Assembly (NCBI RefSeq): GCF_900290235.1
Contig: NZ_OLMK01000046.1
Location: 94,610 to 158,609 of the forward strand
Source of the DNA: Streptomyces sp. MA5143a
GTDB lineage: Bacteria > Actinomycetota > Actinomycetes > Streptomycetales > Streptomycetaceae
DNA length: 64,000 nucleotides
Reading direction: 5' to 3'
The notes below the pieces were generated by a model. That model saw nothing but the letters and a program-made list of their open reading frames with translations. It ran no database searches and was not told the DNA's origin. The stretch's first letter is position 1. Each line of letters starts with the position of its first letter. The position numbers were made by a program, and so were the translations under genes. Shown here one piece after another: positions 8,553 to 17,564 of this stretch.

Positions 8553-9143
8553 TCAGCCCCGGACGCCCCGCAGGGCCATCGCGACCGCCGCGTCGGTGAT
8601 GGCGGCCGGTTCCTCCGCCGCACCCAGCTCGATCCGCCGCACAGCCGCGTCCACGACACCCTGGAGCAGCATCGCGGCCAGCCTGGGCTCCGCCTGCCCC
8701 AACGCCGCCAGCGCCTCGACGATCATCGCGATCAGCCCGCCGTGCGCGGCGCGGATCTTCTCCCGGGCGCCCGCGTCCAGCTCGCTCGCCGAGATCGCCA
8801 CCACGGCCCGGTGGCGCCGATCCCCGACCAGCGCCAGCTGCTTGCGCACGTACGCCTCGACCTTCTCCTCGGGCAGGTCGACAGCCGCCATCGCCGCCTC
8901 GACCTCAGCCGACCAGAGGGGAAAGTCCACCTCGCACAGTTCCTCGACCACGGCTGCCCGGGACCGGAAGTACTCATAGACGGACGACCGCGCCAGCCCC
9001 GTGCGCTCGGCGAGGGCCGGGAACGTCAACGCCTCGGTCCCGCCCTCGGACAGCAGGGACCGAGCCGCGTCCAGCAGGGCGGCTCGCTGCATCGACCGGT
9101 GCTCGGCCACGGAGGCCGCTCGAATCCTTGGCACGTAAACCAC
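8553..9143 (-). CDS. TetR/AcrR family transcriptional regulator
   Basis: A 196-residue regulator. The N-terminal helix-turn-helix runs from about residue 20 to 65 (LLDAARSLLSEGGTEALTF, then LAERTGLARSSVYEYFRSR), followed by an all-helical ligand/dimer domain with no identifiable ligand. The GTG at 9143 is used; a GTG nine bases inside is an alternative. It lies between the M23 gene and whiG, with no obvious target operon and no clear palindrome in the 143 bases upstream. Confidence 0.9.
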   Translation of the reverse strand: MVYVPRIRAASVAEHRSMQRAALLDAARSLLSEGGTEALTFPALAERTGLARSSVYEYFRSRAAVVEELCEVDFPLWSAEVEAAMAAVDLPEEKVEAYVRKQLALVGDRRHRAVVAISASELDAGAREKIRAAHGGLIAMIVEALAALGQAEPRLAAMLLQGVVDAAVRRIELGAAEEPAAITDAAVAMALRGVRG

Positions 9144-9286
9144 TCTACGGACGGACCGCCACCCACGGGAGTGCCTTCCCTCGACCGGCCGCCCCTCCAG
9201 CCCCCGACCGGCCCTCCCCCACCCCGACCGCTCCGATCCTCCGCCGCCCCGATCTTCCGGCCCCCGCTACCCCGGCACCCCGCAGC

Positions 9287-10123
9287 TCAACGGCCGAAAC
9301 TCGCCAGCTTGGCCCGCAGCTGGAGCACCGACTTCGTGTGGATCTGGCTCACCCGGCTCTCGGTCACCCCGAGCACATTGCCGATCTCGGCGAGTGTGAG
9401 CCCCTCGTAGTAGTACAGCGTGACAACGGTCTTCTCCCGCTCGGGCAGCGTGTTGATGGCCCGTGCCAGAAACCTCCGCAGCTCCCGGTCCTCCGCCACC
9501 TCCACCGGGTTGTCCGCGGCGGTGTCCTCCAGCGTGTCCATCAGGCTCAGCCGGTCACCGCCTTCACCCCCGACGTGCAGCAGCTCCTCCAGGGCCACCA
9601 CGTTGGCCAGCGACAACTGGCTGAAGACGGAGTGGAGTTCGTCGACCGGGATACCCATCTCGGCGGCGACCTCCCCCTCGGACGGGGTGCGTCTGAGGCG
9701 GGACTCCAGGGTGGCGTAGGCCCGCTCCACATTGCGCGCCTTCTGCCGCACGGAGCGCGGGATCCAGTCCAGAGCTCGCAGTTCGTCGATCATCGCGCCC
9801 CGGATCCGGGTGATCGCATACGTCTCGAACTTGATCTCCCGATCGATGTCGAACTTCTCGATCGCGTCGATGAGCCCGAAGACCCCGGAGGAGACGAAGT
9901 CCGCCTGCTCGACGTTGGCCGGCAGGCCGACGCTCACCCGGCCCGCGACGTACTTCACCAGGGGTGAGTAGTGGAGGATCAGTTGCTCGCGCAGTCGTTC
10001 GTCGTTCGTCGTCTTGTACGTCCGCCACAGCTCGTCGAGTGTCGAGGGGGCGGGCGGGCGCACGGTGCCGCGAGCGGCGGACGGTACCGCCGCCCGGTCA
10101 GACCCGGAGGTGTGCTGGGGCAT
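9287..10123 (-). CDS. whiG: RNA polymerase sigma factor WhiG (FliA-type)
   Basis: A 278-residue sigma-28-type factor that starts sporulation septation in Streptomyces aerial hyphae. Regions 2, 3 and 4 are all present: LILHYSPLVKYVAGRV, then FEKFD-like IEKFDIDREIKFETY, GAMIDELRALDWIPRSVR in region 3, and a C-terminal helix-turn-helix (LAEIGNVLGVTESRVSQIH). Length and sequence fit WhiG closely. The 273 bases upstream, before the dprA stop, must hold its promoter. It is followed by the TetR gene on the same strand. Confidence 0.95.
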   Translation of the reverse strand: MPQHTSGSDRAAVPSAARGTVRPPAPSTLDELWRTYKTTNDERLREQLILHYSPLVKYVAGRVSVGLPANVEQADFVSSGVFGLIDAIEKFDIDREIKFETYAITRIRGAMIDELRALDWIPRSVRQKARNVERAYATLESRLRRTPSEGEVAAEMGIPVDELHSVFSQLSLANVVALEELLHVGGEGGDRLSLMDTLEDTAADNPVEVAEDRELRRFLARAINTLPEREKTVVTLYYYEGLTLAEIGNVLGVTESRVSQIHTKSVLQLRAKLASFGR

Positions 10124-10396
10124 TCGTCGCCTTGTGCCGTTCTGCCGTGAACTGGGGGGTGCCTGGGTGAGCTGTCGGTCTGATGTCGAGATGCCTGTCT
10201 GAGTCGGAATCCTCGTGAGCGTAGCGTGACTGGGGAGTCGCAGTGCGCGAAGGCCGAGGGATCACCCGCGCGCAGATACGTTCCGCTGGGAGCCCCCCGA
10301 GGTCACGCCAGTCGCACTGTGTGACGGAGGCGCCGGGCCCAACTACCGGAAACCGCAAGGCTGTCGGCGTTCCCCCGGACGGCCGAACACGCACGG

Positions 10397-11557
10397 TCAA
10401 CTTGGCCTCCGATCCGAAGAAACGGAGATCATCGCCTGGCGTGTCAACTTCCAGGTGTCGCCGTGTCGTTCGACGTAACCAAGTGCGCGGAGTTCGTACA
10501 GTCTCCCGACCGCGTCGTCCACGGTCGTCCCGGCGCCCCTGGCCACCGCGTCGACGGCCGCCGCGCCCCGCCCCGGCAGCGCGGCCAGGACCTGTCGCGC
10601 ACCGGGTTCGAGCAGGTCACGCGGGAGGACCGGGCCCCGCTTGGCGGGCGCCAGCTCGCCCATGTCGCCGACCAGCTCGACGATCTCCGCGGCGTCCGAC
10701 ACGAGCACGGCGTCGCCGCGCAGCAGCTCGTGCACCCCCGCCGACAGGGCCGAGGTCGCCGGTCCGGGCACACCCATCGTGAACCGCCCCAGCCGCTGCG
10801 CGGCCCGCGCGGTGACCAGGGCGCCGCTGCGGTGGGCCGCCTCGACGACCACGGTGCCTCTGGTGAGGGCGGCGATGACCCTGTTCCGCAGGATGAAGCG
10901 ACTCTGGGTGGGATGCTCGCCCGGCGGCAGCTCCCCCACCACGAGCCCCTGTTCGGCGATCCTGTTGATCAGTTGGGCATGGCCCCGTGGATACGGCCGG
11001 TCCACCCCGCAGGCCAGCACGGCGACGGTGGCCCCGCCGACCCCGAGCACGCCCCGGTGGGCCGCACCGTCGACGCCGTAGGCGCCGCCGGACACCACCA
11101 CCCAGCCGCGCTCGGCCAGCCCCGCCCCCAGTACGGCCGCCATGTGCGCCCCGTACTCCGTGCAGGCCCTGGCCCCGACGACGGCCACGGACCGCAGGGC
11201 CCACATCCGGACATGGGCCGCCCCCCGCACCCAGAGCCCGACCGGCCTCCCGTCCCCCAGATCATCCAGCTGCCCGGGCCACTCCACGTCCCCCGGCACC
11301 AGGAATCTGACGCCGGCCGCCCGGGCCTGTGCGAGGTCTTCCTCCGGGTCGGCGCGCGCGGCGCGGGACCGCAGCCCCGCCCACCGCTTCTCCGACGCGC
11401 CCGGCAGCGGCCCACCTCCCTCGGAAAGCCGCCGCGCGGTCTCCGCCGCCCCCAGCTCCCGTAGCCATCGCCCGGCGAGCTCGTCCCCGGGTTCGACGAC
11501 GCGGGCGAGGAAGGCCCGATCGACCCGCTCGGCGTCCGAGGCGCCGCCGCCGGTCAT
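10397..11557 (-). CDS. dprA: DNA-processing protein DprA
   Basis: A 386-residue protein that in naturally competent species loads RecA on incoming single-stranded DNA; its role in Streptomyces is unclear. The Rossmann-fold core is present: SVAVVGARACTEYG, VVSGGAYGVDGAAHRG, RFILRNRVIAALTRGTVVVE. The C-terminal winged helix (LEPGARQVLAAL onward) is also present. The ATG at 11557 is used; upstream in-frame sequence overlaps comM. The order whiG-dprA-comM-yraN on one strand is a conserved cluster. Confidence 0.94.
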   Translation of the reverse strand: MTGGGASDAERVDRAFLARVVEPGDELAGRWLRELGAAETARRLSEGGGPLPGASEKRWAGLRSRAARADPEEDLAQARAAGVRFLVPGDVEWPGQLDDLGDGRPVGLWVRGAAHVRMWALRSVAVVGARACTEYGAHMAAVLGAGLAERGWVVVSGGAYGVDGAAHRGVLGVGGATVAVLACGVDRPYPRGHAQLINRIAEQGLVVGELPPGEHPTQSRFILRNRVIAALTRGTVVVEAAHRSGALVTARAAQRLGRFTMGVPGPATSALSAGVHELLRGDAVLVSDAAEIVELVGDMGELAPAKRGPVLPRDLLEPGARQVLAALPGRGAAAVDAVARGAGTTVDDAVGRLYELRALGYVERHGDTWKLTRQAMISVSSDRRPS

Positions 11558-11591
11558 GGCCCACCCACCCGCGCGTCGCGGTGCTCCGGCC

Positions 11592-13214
11592 TCATACCAG
11601 GGCTCCGATCGCCATGGGCACTCCCCGCGGAACGCCGGTGCGCAGTTGCAGAGCCAGATTGACGTCCACCGCATCGGGACGCTCGTGGCCTACGAGGTCC
11701 GCGATCGTCCAGGCGACCCGCAGAACCCGGTCCAGTCCCCGCGCCGTCAGGATGCCCCTCTCCAGGCTCCGCTCTGCCTCGTCCATGGCGCCTGGCGCCG
11801 CATGCCACCTGCTGCGCAGCTCCCGCCCGGGGATCTCGCTGTTCGTGCGCCACGGCGTGCCGGCCAGTCGCAGCGCGGCGCGTTCCCTGGCCGCACGCAC
11901 CCGGGCTGCCACCGTCGCCGTGGATTCGCCTCGGGCGCCTCGCTGGGTGAGCTCGGACCGGGTGACCCGGTCGATCTCGACACGCAGATCGACCCGGTCC
12001 AGCAGCGGCCCGGACAACCGGGCCTGATACCGCCGAATCGAGGCCGACGGGCACTCGCACAGGTCGTCGGTCCGGGAGAAACGCCCGCACGGGCACGGAT
12101 TGGCGGCAAGCACCATGAGGAACTTCGCGGGGAACCGGACGACCCCGGCACTGCGCGCGATCACGACGTGGCCCGCCTCCAAGGGCTGGCGCAGGGCGTC
12201 CAGTGCCTGGCTGCTGAACTCGGGAGTCTCATCGAGGAAGAGCACCCCGCGGTGGGCCAACGACACCGCGCCGGGCCGGGCGATGCCCTGGCCTCCCCCG
12301 ACGAGGGCCTGCATCGTCGCCGAGTGGTGCGGCGCGCAATAGGGCGCCGTATCGACCAGTGGCTTTCCCGCCGGAAGCAGCCCGGCGATCGAGTGGACGG
12401 CCGTGACCTCCAAGGACTCCTCCCGGCCCAGTTCCGGCAGGATGGCCGGCAGCCGCTCCGCGAGCATCGTCTTCCCCGCGCCCGGTGGGCCTTCGAGGAA
12501 GAGGTGGTGTCCCCCCGCCGCCGCCACCTCGACCGCGGTCCGCGCCGCGAGCTGCCCGACGACATCGGCCAGATCGTGGCCCTGGTCCTGCGGGGCGGCG
12601 CCCGTGGTGTGCATACCGGTGGCGGCGCCCGTGCCCGGCATGCGCAGCCCCGCCAGCAGGGGATCCGGACGTCCCTCGTCGGGCTCCTCGTCCGGCACGG
12701 GCTCATCGGCGAGCACGGCGATCAGTTGCCGCAAGGTGCGAACGCCCAGCACCGACACCCCGGGCACCAGGGACGCCTCCGCGGCGGAGCACTCCGGCAC
12801 GACCACTTGTTCGTACCCGGCCTCTGCGGCCGCCAGGACAGCGGGCAGGATGCCCCGCACCGGGCGGACCCTCCCGTCGAGTCCCAGCTCACCGATCATC
12901 ACGATGTCGGAGAGCACCCGTGGATCGATCCGCTCGGAGGCACCCAGGACCGCACTGGCGACCGCCAGGTCGAAGCCGCTGCCGGCCTTGGGCACCGACG
13001 CGGGACTGAGTCCCACCGTCAGCTTCTTCTGGGGCCACTCGGCGCCGGAATTCACCACCGCCGCCCTGACCCGGTCCTTGCTCTCCGTCAGGCTCTTGTC
13101 CGGTAGGCCCACCAGCGTGAAGGCCGCCACGCCCGGTTCCAGGTCCGCCTGGACCTCGACGACGACGCCCTCCACGCCCACGAGGGCCACGGAGCAGGTG
13201 CGGGCGAATCCCAT
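11592..13214 (-). CDS. comM: YifB/ComM family Mg-chelatase-like AAA+ ATPase
   Basis: A 540-residue protein. An N-terminal Lon-protease-like domain is followed by a Mg-chelatase AAA+ module with Walker A (LEGPPGAGKTMLAERLP), Walker B (GVLFLDETPEF), a cysteine cluster (NPCPCGRFS, then CEC) and a C-terminal ChlI-type domain. ComM is a helicase that promotes branch migration during transformation in Gram-negatives. The start ATG overlaps the yraN stop by one base (TGATG), so the two are coupled, and dprA follows 34 bases on. Confidence 0.94.
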   Translation of the reverse strand: MGFARTCSVALVGVEGVVVEVQADLEPGVAAFTLVGLPDKSLTESKDRVRAAVVNSGAEWPQKKLTVGLSPASVPKAGSGFDLAVASAVLGASERIDPRVLSDIVMIGELGLDGRVRPVRGILPAVLAAAEAGYEQVVVPECSAAEASLVPGVSVLGVRTLRQLIAVLADEPVPDEEPDEGRPDPLLAGLRMPGTGAATGMHTTGAAPQDQGHDLADVVGQLAARTAVEVAAAGGHHLFLEGPPGAGKTMLAERLPAILPELGREESLEVTAVHSIAGLLPAGKPLVDTAPYCAPHHSATMQALVGGGQGIARPGAVSLAHRGVLFLDETPEFSSQALDALRQPLEAGHVVIARSAGVVRFPAKFLMVLAANPCPCGRFSRTDDLCECPSASIRRYQARLSGPLLDRVDLRVEIDRVTRSELTQRGARGESTATVAARVRAARERAALRLAGTPWRTNSEIPGRELRSRWHAAPGAMDEAERSLERGILTARGLDRVLRVAWTIADLVGHERPDAVDVNLALQLRTGVPRGVPMAIGALV

Positions 13215-13579
13215 CAGGCCACCCCCCGCACGTGTTCCACGACGGGTGCCCCGCGGTGGGGCAGGACGACTCCCACGACGTCGACGCGGACGCCGCCCGG
13301 TGGGGCCCCTCCGTGTTCCTGGAGCCAGCGTTCGGCCAGGCCGCGCAGGCGTTCCGCCTTGGTGGGCGTGACGGCTGCCATCGGGTGTTCGAAGGGGCCG
13401 GCCCTCCGGGTCTTTACCTCGCAGACGACCAGCGCGTCGCCGTCCTTGGCCACGATGTCGATCTCGCCGGTCCTGCCGCAGCGCCAGTTGCGCTCCAGAA
13501 CCGTCATCCCGGCCTCGGCCAGCCGCCGTGCGGCCAGCTCCTCGCCGTACCTGCCGAGTGCTCCTCGTGCGTTGCCCAT
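13214..13579 (-). CDS. YraN family endonuclease-like protein (UPF0102)
   Basis: A 121-residue PD-(D/E)XK-fold protein. The nuclease-type motif is visible as NWRCGRTGEIDIVAKDGD followed by VVCEVKTRR (E, D and ExK). The ATG at 13579 is used, since the longer frame upstream has no coding character. The gene is in a tight cluster with comM and dprA. The biochemical role of the family is not settled. Confidence 0.92.
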   Translation of the reverse strand: MGNARGALGRYGEELAARRLAEAGMTVLERNWRCGRTGEIDIVAKDGDALVVCEVKTRRAGPFEHPMAAVTPTKAERLRGLAERWLQEHGGAPPGGVRVDVVGVVLPHRGAPVVEHVRGVA

Positions 13580-13762
13580 GTCGGCACCACCTCCGGCGCC
13601 AACACTGAGGGCATCCCCGCCCGCTATTGGATCTTGGTGGAAAAGCCGACGATTGTGGACAACCTTGTCACCCACACGGATGACGACAGCACTCGCCGCA
13701 CAGCGACACCCGGCCCCGACACCCGCTTCGGCCCAGACGTCCCCCGGACGTCGACCCCGGCC

Positions 13763-14071
13763 TCAGCTGCCCGGCAGCTCCAGATCGCTCTTGTTGAGCT
13801 CCTCGATGTTCACGTCCTTGAACGTGAGCACCCGCACCTGCTTCACGAACCGGGCCGGGCGGTACATGTCCCACACCCAGGCGTCCGCCATGGAGACCTC
13901 GAAGAACACCTCGCCCTGCACCGAGTGCACCTGCATCTCGTAGTCGTTGGTGAGGTAGAAGCGCCGCTCGGTCTCGATCACGTATTTGAACAGACCGACG
14001 ACATCGCGGTACTCCCGGTAGAGCTTCAGCTCCATCTCGGTCTCGTACTTCTCGAGGTCCTCGGCGCTCAT
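13763..14071 (-). CDS. DUF2469 family conserved actinobacterial protein
   Basis: A 102-residue acidic protein starting MSAEDLEKYETEMELKLYRE, almost invariant in actinobacteria and encoded near the signal peptidases and yraN (SCO5601-like from memory). There are no membrane spans or known catalytic motifs. Function is unknown. Confidence 0.92.
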   Translation of the reverse strand: MSAEDLEKYETEMELKLYREYRDVVGLFKYVIETERRFYLTNDYEMQVHSVQGEVFFEVSMADAWVWDMYRPARFVKQVRVLTFKDVNIEELNKSDLELPGS

Positions 14072-14127
14072 GGCATGTTCCCCTTCAGCCGTGCGATCCC
14101 ACCATTGTGCGCCAGCCCCGCACGCCT

Positions 14128-14769
14128 CTAGACAATTTCGGTCTCGAGGACCACGGGCTGGGCCGGGGGACCCTCGTCGAGCAGCGTGCGCAGCAGTTCG
14201 GCGAGTCTGGTCGGGTACACAGTCTCATGCGTGCGGGTGAGTTCCCCGCACGTCCACCAGCGTGCTCCCGCGACGGTGCGCCGTTCCAGCTCGGTCAGGC
14301 CCGCCGCACCGGGCAGCGGCTGGTGTGCGACGGCCGTACGGGCCAGGAAGTACCACTCGTCCTGGTCCCAGCGGCGCCCGGCGAAGGGGAAGGAGCACCT
14401 CCGCCGCCAGAGGACCTGGCCCAGCTCGGCGTCCGTGATCCCGGTCTCCTCGGCGAGTTCCCGCAGCGCGGCCTCCTCCAGGGTCTCGGCTCCCTCGACG
14501 CCGCCGCCGGGAGTGAACCACCAGTCGTCCTTCGGCTCGTCCGGTTCATGCCCGTGCAGCAGGAGGATCCGGTCCAGAGGATCCAGCAGGATCACCCGGG
14601 CCACCTTGCGCAGCCCGCCCTCGTACGTGTCCTCGGCCGCGCCCCCGGCAGCCCGGTCGTCACCGCCGTACGGGCTGTACGAGGCCCCGTACGAGGACAC
14701 CGGCGGCTGCGCGTTCGGCGGCTTCGACGACCCACCGCAGGACGGCTCACGCGACGGCTCAGCCGACAC
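14128..14769 (-). CDS. NUDIX hydrolase
   Basis: A 213-residue protein with a ~45-residue disordered N-terminus and a NUDIX domain. The box Gx5Ex7REUxEExGU is complete (GGVEGAETLEEAALRELAEE followed by TGI). It hydrolyses a nucleoside-diphosphate-linked substrate that cannot be named from sequence. The GTG start at 14769 lies 11 bases inside the end of sipZ, so the gene is translationally linked to the signal peptidase row. Confidence 0.92.
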   Translation of the reverse strand: MSAEPSREPSCGGSSKPPNAQPPVSSYGASYSPYGGDDRAAGGAAEDTYEGGLRKVARVILLDPLDRILLLHGHEPDEPKDDWWFTPGGGVEGAETLEEAALRELAEETGITDAELGQVLWRRRCSFPFAGRRWDQDEWYFLARTAVAHQPLPGAAGLTELERRTVAGARWWTCGELTRTHETVYPTRLAELLRTLLDEGPPAQPVVLETEIV

Positions 14770-15502
14770 GGGCGGGCTCCGTCGGCGTGCGGTCGCGACC
14801 GCCGAGCCGCTTGGCCACGGGGCCGTAGGCAGCGCCGCCCAGGACGAGCAGCATGCCCACGACCAGCGCGGCGGTGATCAGCCGCAGCGGGCCGGGAGAG
14901 GACAGCGCGCCCAGCTTCTCGAAGCCCGTGGGGCGGGCCAGCATGCCGTCCATCGGCCAGACGACGGCGTCCACGCGCGCGTCGACGTTGCCCCGCGGCA
15001 CCGTGCCCTGGCCGGCCTCGGCGAGGTGGGCGGTGGAGTCCAGGGAGCCGCTGCGTTCGTCACCGAGGAGGAAGAGGCGACCCTTGGGGACGGTGATCTC
15101 GGGGATGCCGGTCAGCTCGGCGTCCTGGCCCTTCGGCAGATACCCCTCGTCGATCTTCTTGCCGTTGACGGTCAGCTTGCCGTCGGTGCAGCAGGCGACC
15201 GTGTCCCCGCCGACCGCGACGACCCGCTTGACCATGGGCGAGTTGCCCCAGGCCTCCTCCCGAAAGACCACGACGTCACCGCGCTGGATGTCGGCGCCGT
15301 CGACCCGTTGGGCCAGGATGCGGTCGCCGGAGGTGATGGTGGGCGACATGGAGTCGGTCGGCACCGTGTAGGGCTGGTAGACGACGGCGCCCCACAGGAA
15401 GCCGCCGAGGAAGAGCACACAGCCGAGGGCCACGGCCAGCCCCGACAGCTTGCTGCCGAGCCGTCCGCGGCCCTCGTCCGTACGGCCTGTCGTCCCGCTC
15501 AT
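14759..15502 (-). CDS. sipZ: Type I signal peptidase SipZ
   Basis: A 247-residue membrane peptidase that removes signal peptides from exported proteins. There is an N-terminal membrane anchor (residues ~22-45), the catalytic Ser in VPTDSMSPTI, the catalytic Lys in VKRVVAVGGDTV, box E (GDERSGSLDSTAHL) and a second C-terminal membrane span. The ATG at 15502 has a gggggag ribosome site at good spacing, so it is preferred to an in-frame start 54 bases upstream. It is the fourth of four adjacent paralogues. Confidence 0.93.
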   Translation of the reverse strand: MSGTTGRTDEGRGRLGSKLSGLAVALGCVLFLGGFLWGAVVYQPYTVPTDSMSPTITSGDRILAQRVDGADIQRGDVVVFREEAWGNSPMVKRVVAVGGDTVACCTDGKLTVNGKKIDEGYLPKGQDAELTGIPEITVPKGRLFLLGDERSGSLDSTAHLAEAGQGTVPRGNVDARVDAVVWPMDGMLARPTGFEKLGALSSPGPLRLITAALVVGMLLVLGGAAYGPVAKRLGGRDRTPTEPARVG

Positions 15503-15583
15503 CCCAGTGCTCCCCCAGTTCGGAGATTCGATCGCCCGGGCGCCGTGCGGAGCCACGGGTGATCGGCGATCTGGGACGGCACC

Positions 15584-16579
15584 CTACCCGGCGGTACCCG
15601 TGCCAGAAACCCTCGGGCTCTGGGTCGCGAGGAGACGGCGCCGGCGCCACAGCACCAGCGGAACCGCGCCCGCGAGACCGAGCGCGCCGGGCGCGGCGGC
15701 GCTCAGGTTCTGGTCGAAGGTGTCGGGAATCGGCAGCGTGGACCAGCGGGTGGGCGGCCAGGCGACCACGATGGCGCGGCCGACGACACTGTCCACCGGG
15801 ACCATGCCCTTGTTCTTGTCGTTCTGGTGGTAACGGGAGTCCAGCGAGTTCTGCCGGTGGTCACCCATGACCCAGATTTTGCCCTCGGGTACCTTCACCT
15901 TGAACTGGCCGCCGGTGTCGTCGACGGTGCAGGGGGTGTTGCCCGGGTACACATACGGCTCGTTCAGCGCCTTGCCGTTGACCTTCAAGGGGCCCGTGCC
16001 CTTGCACTCCACGGTGTCACCGGCGACGCCGACGACCCGCTTGATGAGGTCCTTCTCCTCCGCGGACGGCATCAGGCCGATCCAGCCGAGGACCCGCTGC
16101 ACGGGGTTGGGCTCCAGGGTGGGCTCGCCCTTGAGCCAGCCGGCCGGGTCGTGGAAGACGACGACCTCGCCGCGCTCCGGCTCGGAACCGAACCAGGGGG
16201 TGAGCTTGTCGACCAGGACCCGGTCGCCCTCCTGGAGGGTGTTCTGCATCGAGTCCGACGGGATGGAGAACGCCTGGACCAGGAAGGTCTTGATCAGCAG
16301 CGCGAGGACCAGCGCGATCCCGATGAGGATCGGCAGTTCCTTCCAGAAGGAGCGCTGCTTCTTCTTGGGCGTACGGTTCTGCTCACCGTCGTCCGTCGAG
16401 GTCCGGGTGTCTTCCCCGCCGTTCGCCCCGTCCGGGTGGTCACTCCCGTCGGACACGGAACCCTCGGAACCCACGGCGTTCTCCGCGGCCGGGGAAGCCG
16501 CCTCGTCGGACTGCTCGGGCCGCTCCTCGGAACCACCGTGTCCGGACCGTGCGCCGACCGCCAAATCCCCCACATCCAC
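15584..16579 (-). CDS. sipY: Type I signal peptidase SipY
   Basis: A 331-residue peptidase. An acidic, disordered cytosolic N-terminus (~85 residues) is followed by a membrane anchor (ELPILIGIALVLALLIKTF), the catalytic Ser in IPSDSMQNTL, the catalytic Lys in DLIKRVVGVAGDTV, GDHRQNSLDSRYH, and a C-terminal span. The ATG at 16579 has a gaggag site just upstream. The first 140 bases of the gene overlap the extended 3' end of sipX in another frame. Confidence 0.93.
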   Translation of the reverse strand: MDVGDLAVGARSGHGGSEERPEQSDEAASPAAENAVGSEGSVSDGSDHPDGANGGEDTRTSTDDGEQNRTPKKKQRSFWKELPILIGIALVLALLIKTFLVQAFSIPSDSMQNTLQEGDRVLVDKLTPWFGSEPERGEVVVFHDPAGWLKGEPTLEPNPVQRVLGWIGLMPSAEEKDLIKRVVGVAGDTVECKGTGPLKVNGKALNEPYVYPGNTPCTVDDTGGQFKVKVPEGKIWVMGDHRQNSLDSRYHQNDKNKGMVPVDSVVGRAIVVAWPPTRWSTLPIPDTFDQNLSAAAPGALGLAGAVPLVLWRRRRLLATQSPRVSGTGTAG

Positions 16580-17564
16580 TCCTCACGCCGTACCGCCGCC
16601 CGCGCCACATCCGGTGCAGGCCCACCACTCCCATAACGAGCGGGAGTTCCGCAGGGGTCGGGAGGGGGATCAATCCGTTTCGATCCGCGGGGGCCACCCT
16701 ATGCGAAGCGCCGAGGGCGATGGGCGACCCGCTCGGCACGGCGGAGAACGTGTCAGGCTCCTCCAACTGCCCCCAGTGGCCGACCGGCCAGGCGATGACC
16801 ACGGCTCTGCCGACCACGGAGTCCATGGGGACCGTACCGCTGAACTGGGCCGTCTTCGAGTCGTCCGCCTGGTGGGCGCGTGAATCGGCCGAATTCTCGC
16901 GGTGGTCACCCATGACCCAGAGCCGTCCCTGGGGCACGGTGACCTGGAACTCCTGCGTGGAGGGCTTGTTGCCCGGGTGGACGTAGGCCGTCTCGTCCAG
17001 GGGCATGCCGTTGACGGTGACGCGGCCCTGGAGGTCGCAGCACTTGACGGTGTCGCCGCCGACCGCGACGACCCGCTTGATCAAATCCTTCTCGTCGTCG
17101 GACGGAAGCAGTCCGATGAACTGCAGACCCTCCTTGATCTGCTTGATGACGATGGGGTCCTCGGTCGTGGCCGTGGTCTGCTCGTCCTCCAGCCAGCCGC
17201 CGGGGTCCTTGAAGACGACGACGTCGCCCCGGACCGGCTTCGAACCGAACCACGGGGTGAGCTTGTCGACCAGGACGCGGTCGCCGATCTGGATCGTCTG
17301 CTCCATGGAGCCCGACGGGATCACGAACGCCTGGACGAGAAAGGTCTTCAGGACCAGCGCTATCAGGACGGCGACACCGACGAGGAGCGGGATCTCCTTG
17401 ACCGCCGAGCGGCGCCTGCGCCGTTTGATCTTGCGGGCGAGCTTGCGCCGCTCGACCCGGCTCGGCCGGGCGGCACCGCCGGCTCGCCGGGTGCCGGTGG
17501 GCAGCAGATTCTCGGACGGGGCGCTGGCGGCACCGCGGGGCCTGCCACGGTTACCCATGCGCAC
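16440..17564 (-). CDS. sipX: Type I signal peptidase SipX, with extended C-terminus
   Basis: A 374-residue peptidase with a basic N-terminus, a membrane anchor (IPLLVGVAVLIALVLKTF), the catalytic Ser in IPSGSMEQTI, the catalytic Lys in DLIKRVVAVGGDTV, and GDHRENSADSRAHQ. About 327 residues look normal. The last ~47, rich in Arg and Gly with poor third-position GC, read through the start of sipY in another frame, as if the original stop had been lost. The start codon overlaps the end of sipW by 14 bases; an ATG two codons in is an equal choice. Confidence 0.88.
   Translation of the reverse strand: MRMGNRGRPRGAASAPSENLLPTGTRRAGGAARPSRVERRKLARKIKRRRRRSAVKEIPLLVGVAVLIALVLKTFLVQAFVIPSGSMEQTIQIGDRVLVDKLTPWFGSKPVRGDVVVFKDPGGWLEDEQTTATTEDPIVIKQIKEGLQFIGLLPSDDEKDLIKRVVAVGGDTVKCCDLQGRVTVNGMPLDETAYVHPGNKPSTQEFQVTVPQGRLWVMGDHRENSADSRAHQADDSKTAQFSGTVPMDSVVGRAVVIAWPVGHWGQLEEPDTFSAVPSGSPIALGASHRVAPADRNGLIPLPTPAELPLVMGVVGLHRMWRGRRYGVRSGCGGFGGRRTVRTRWFRGAARAVRRGGFPGRGERRGFRGFRVRRE

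Noticed and set aside
6996..9410. An 804-codon plus-strand frame over the M23 and TetR genes
   Set aside because: Frame kept open only by high GC; it is out of phase with the M23 domain and antisense to the TetR gene.
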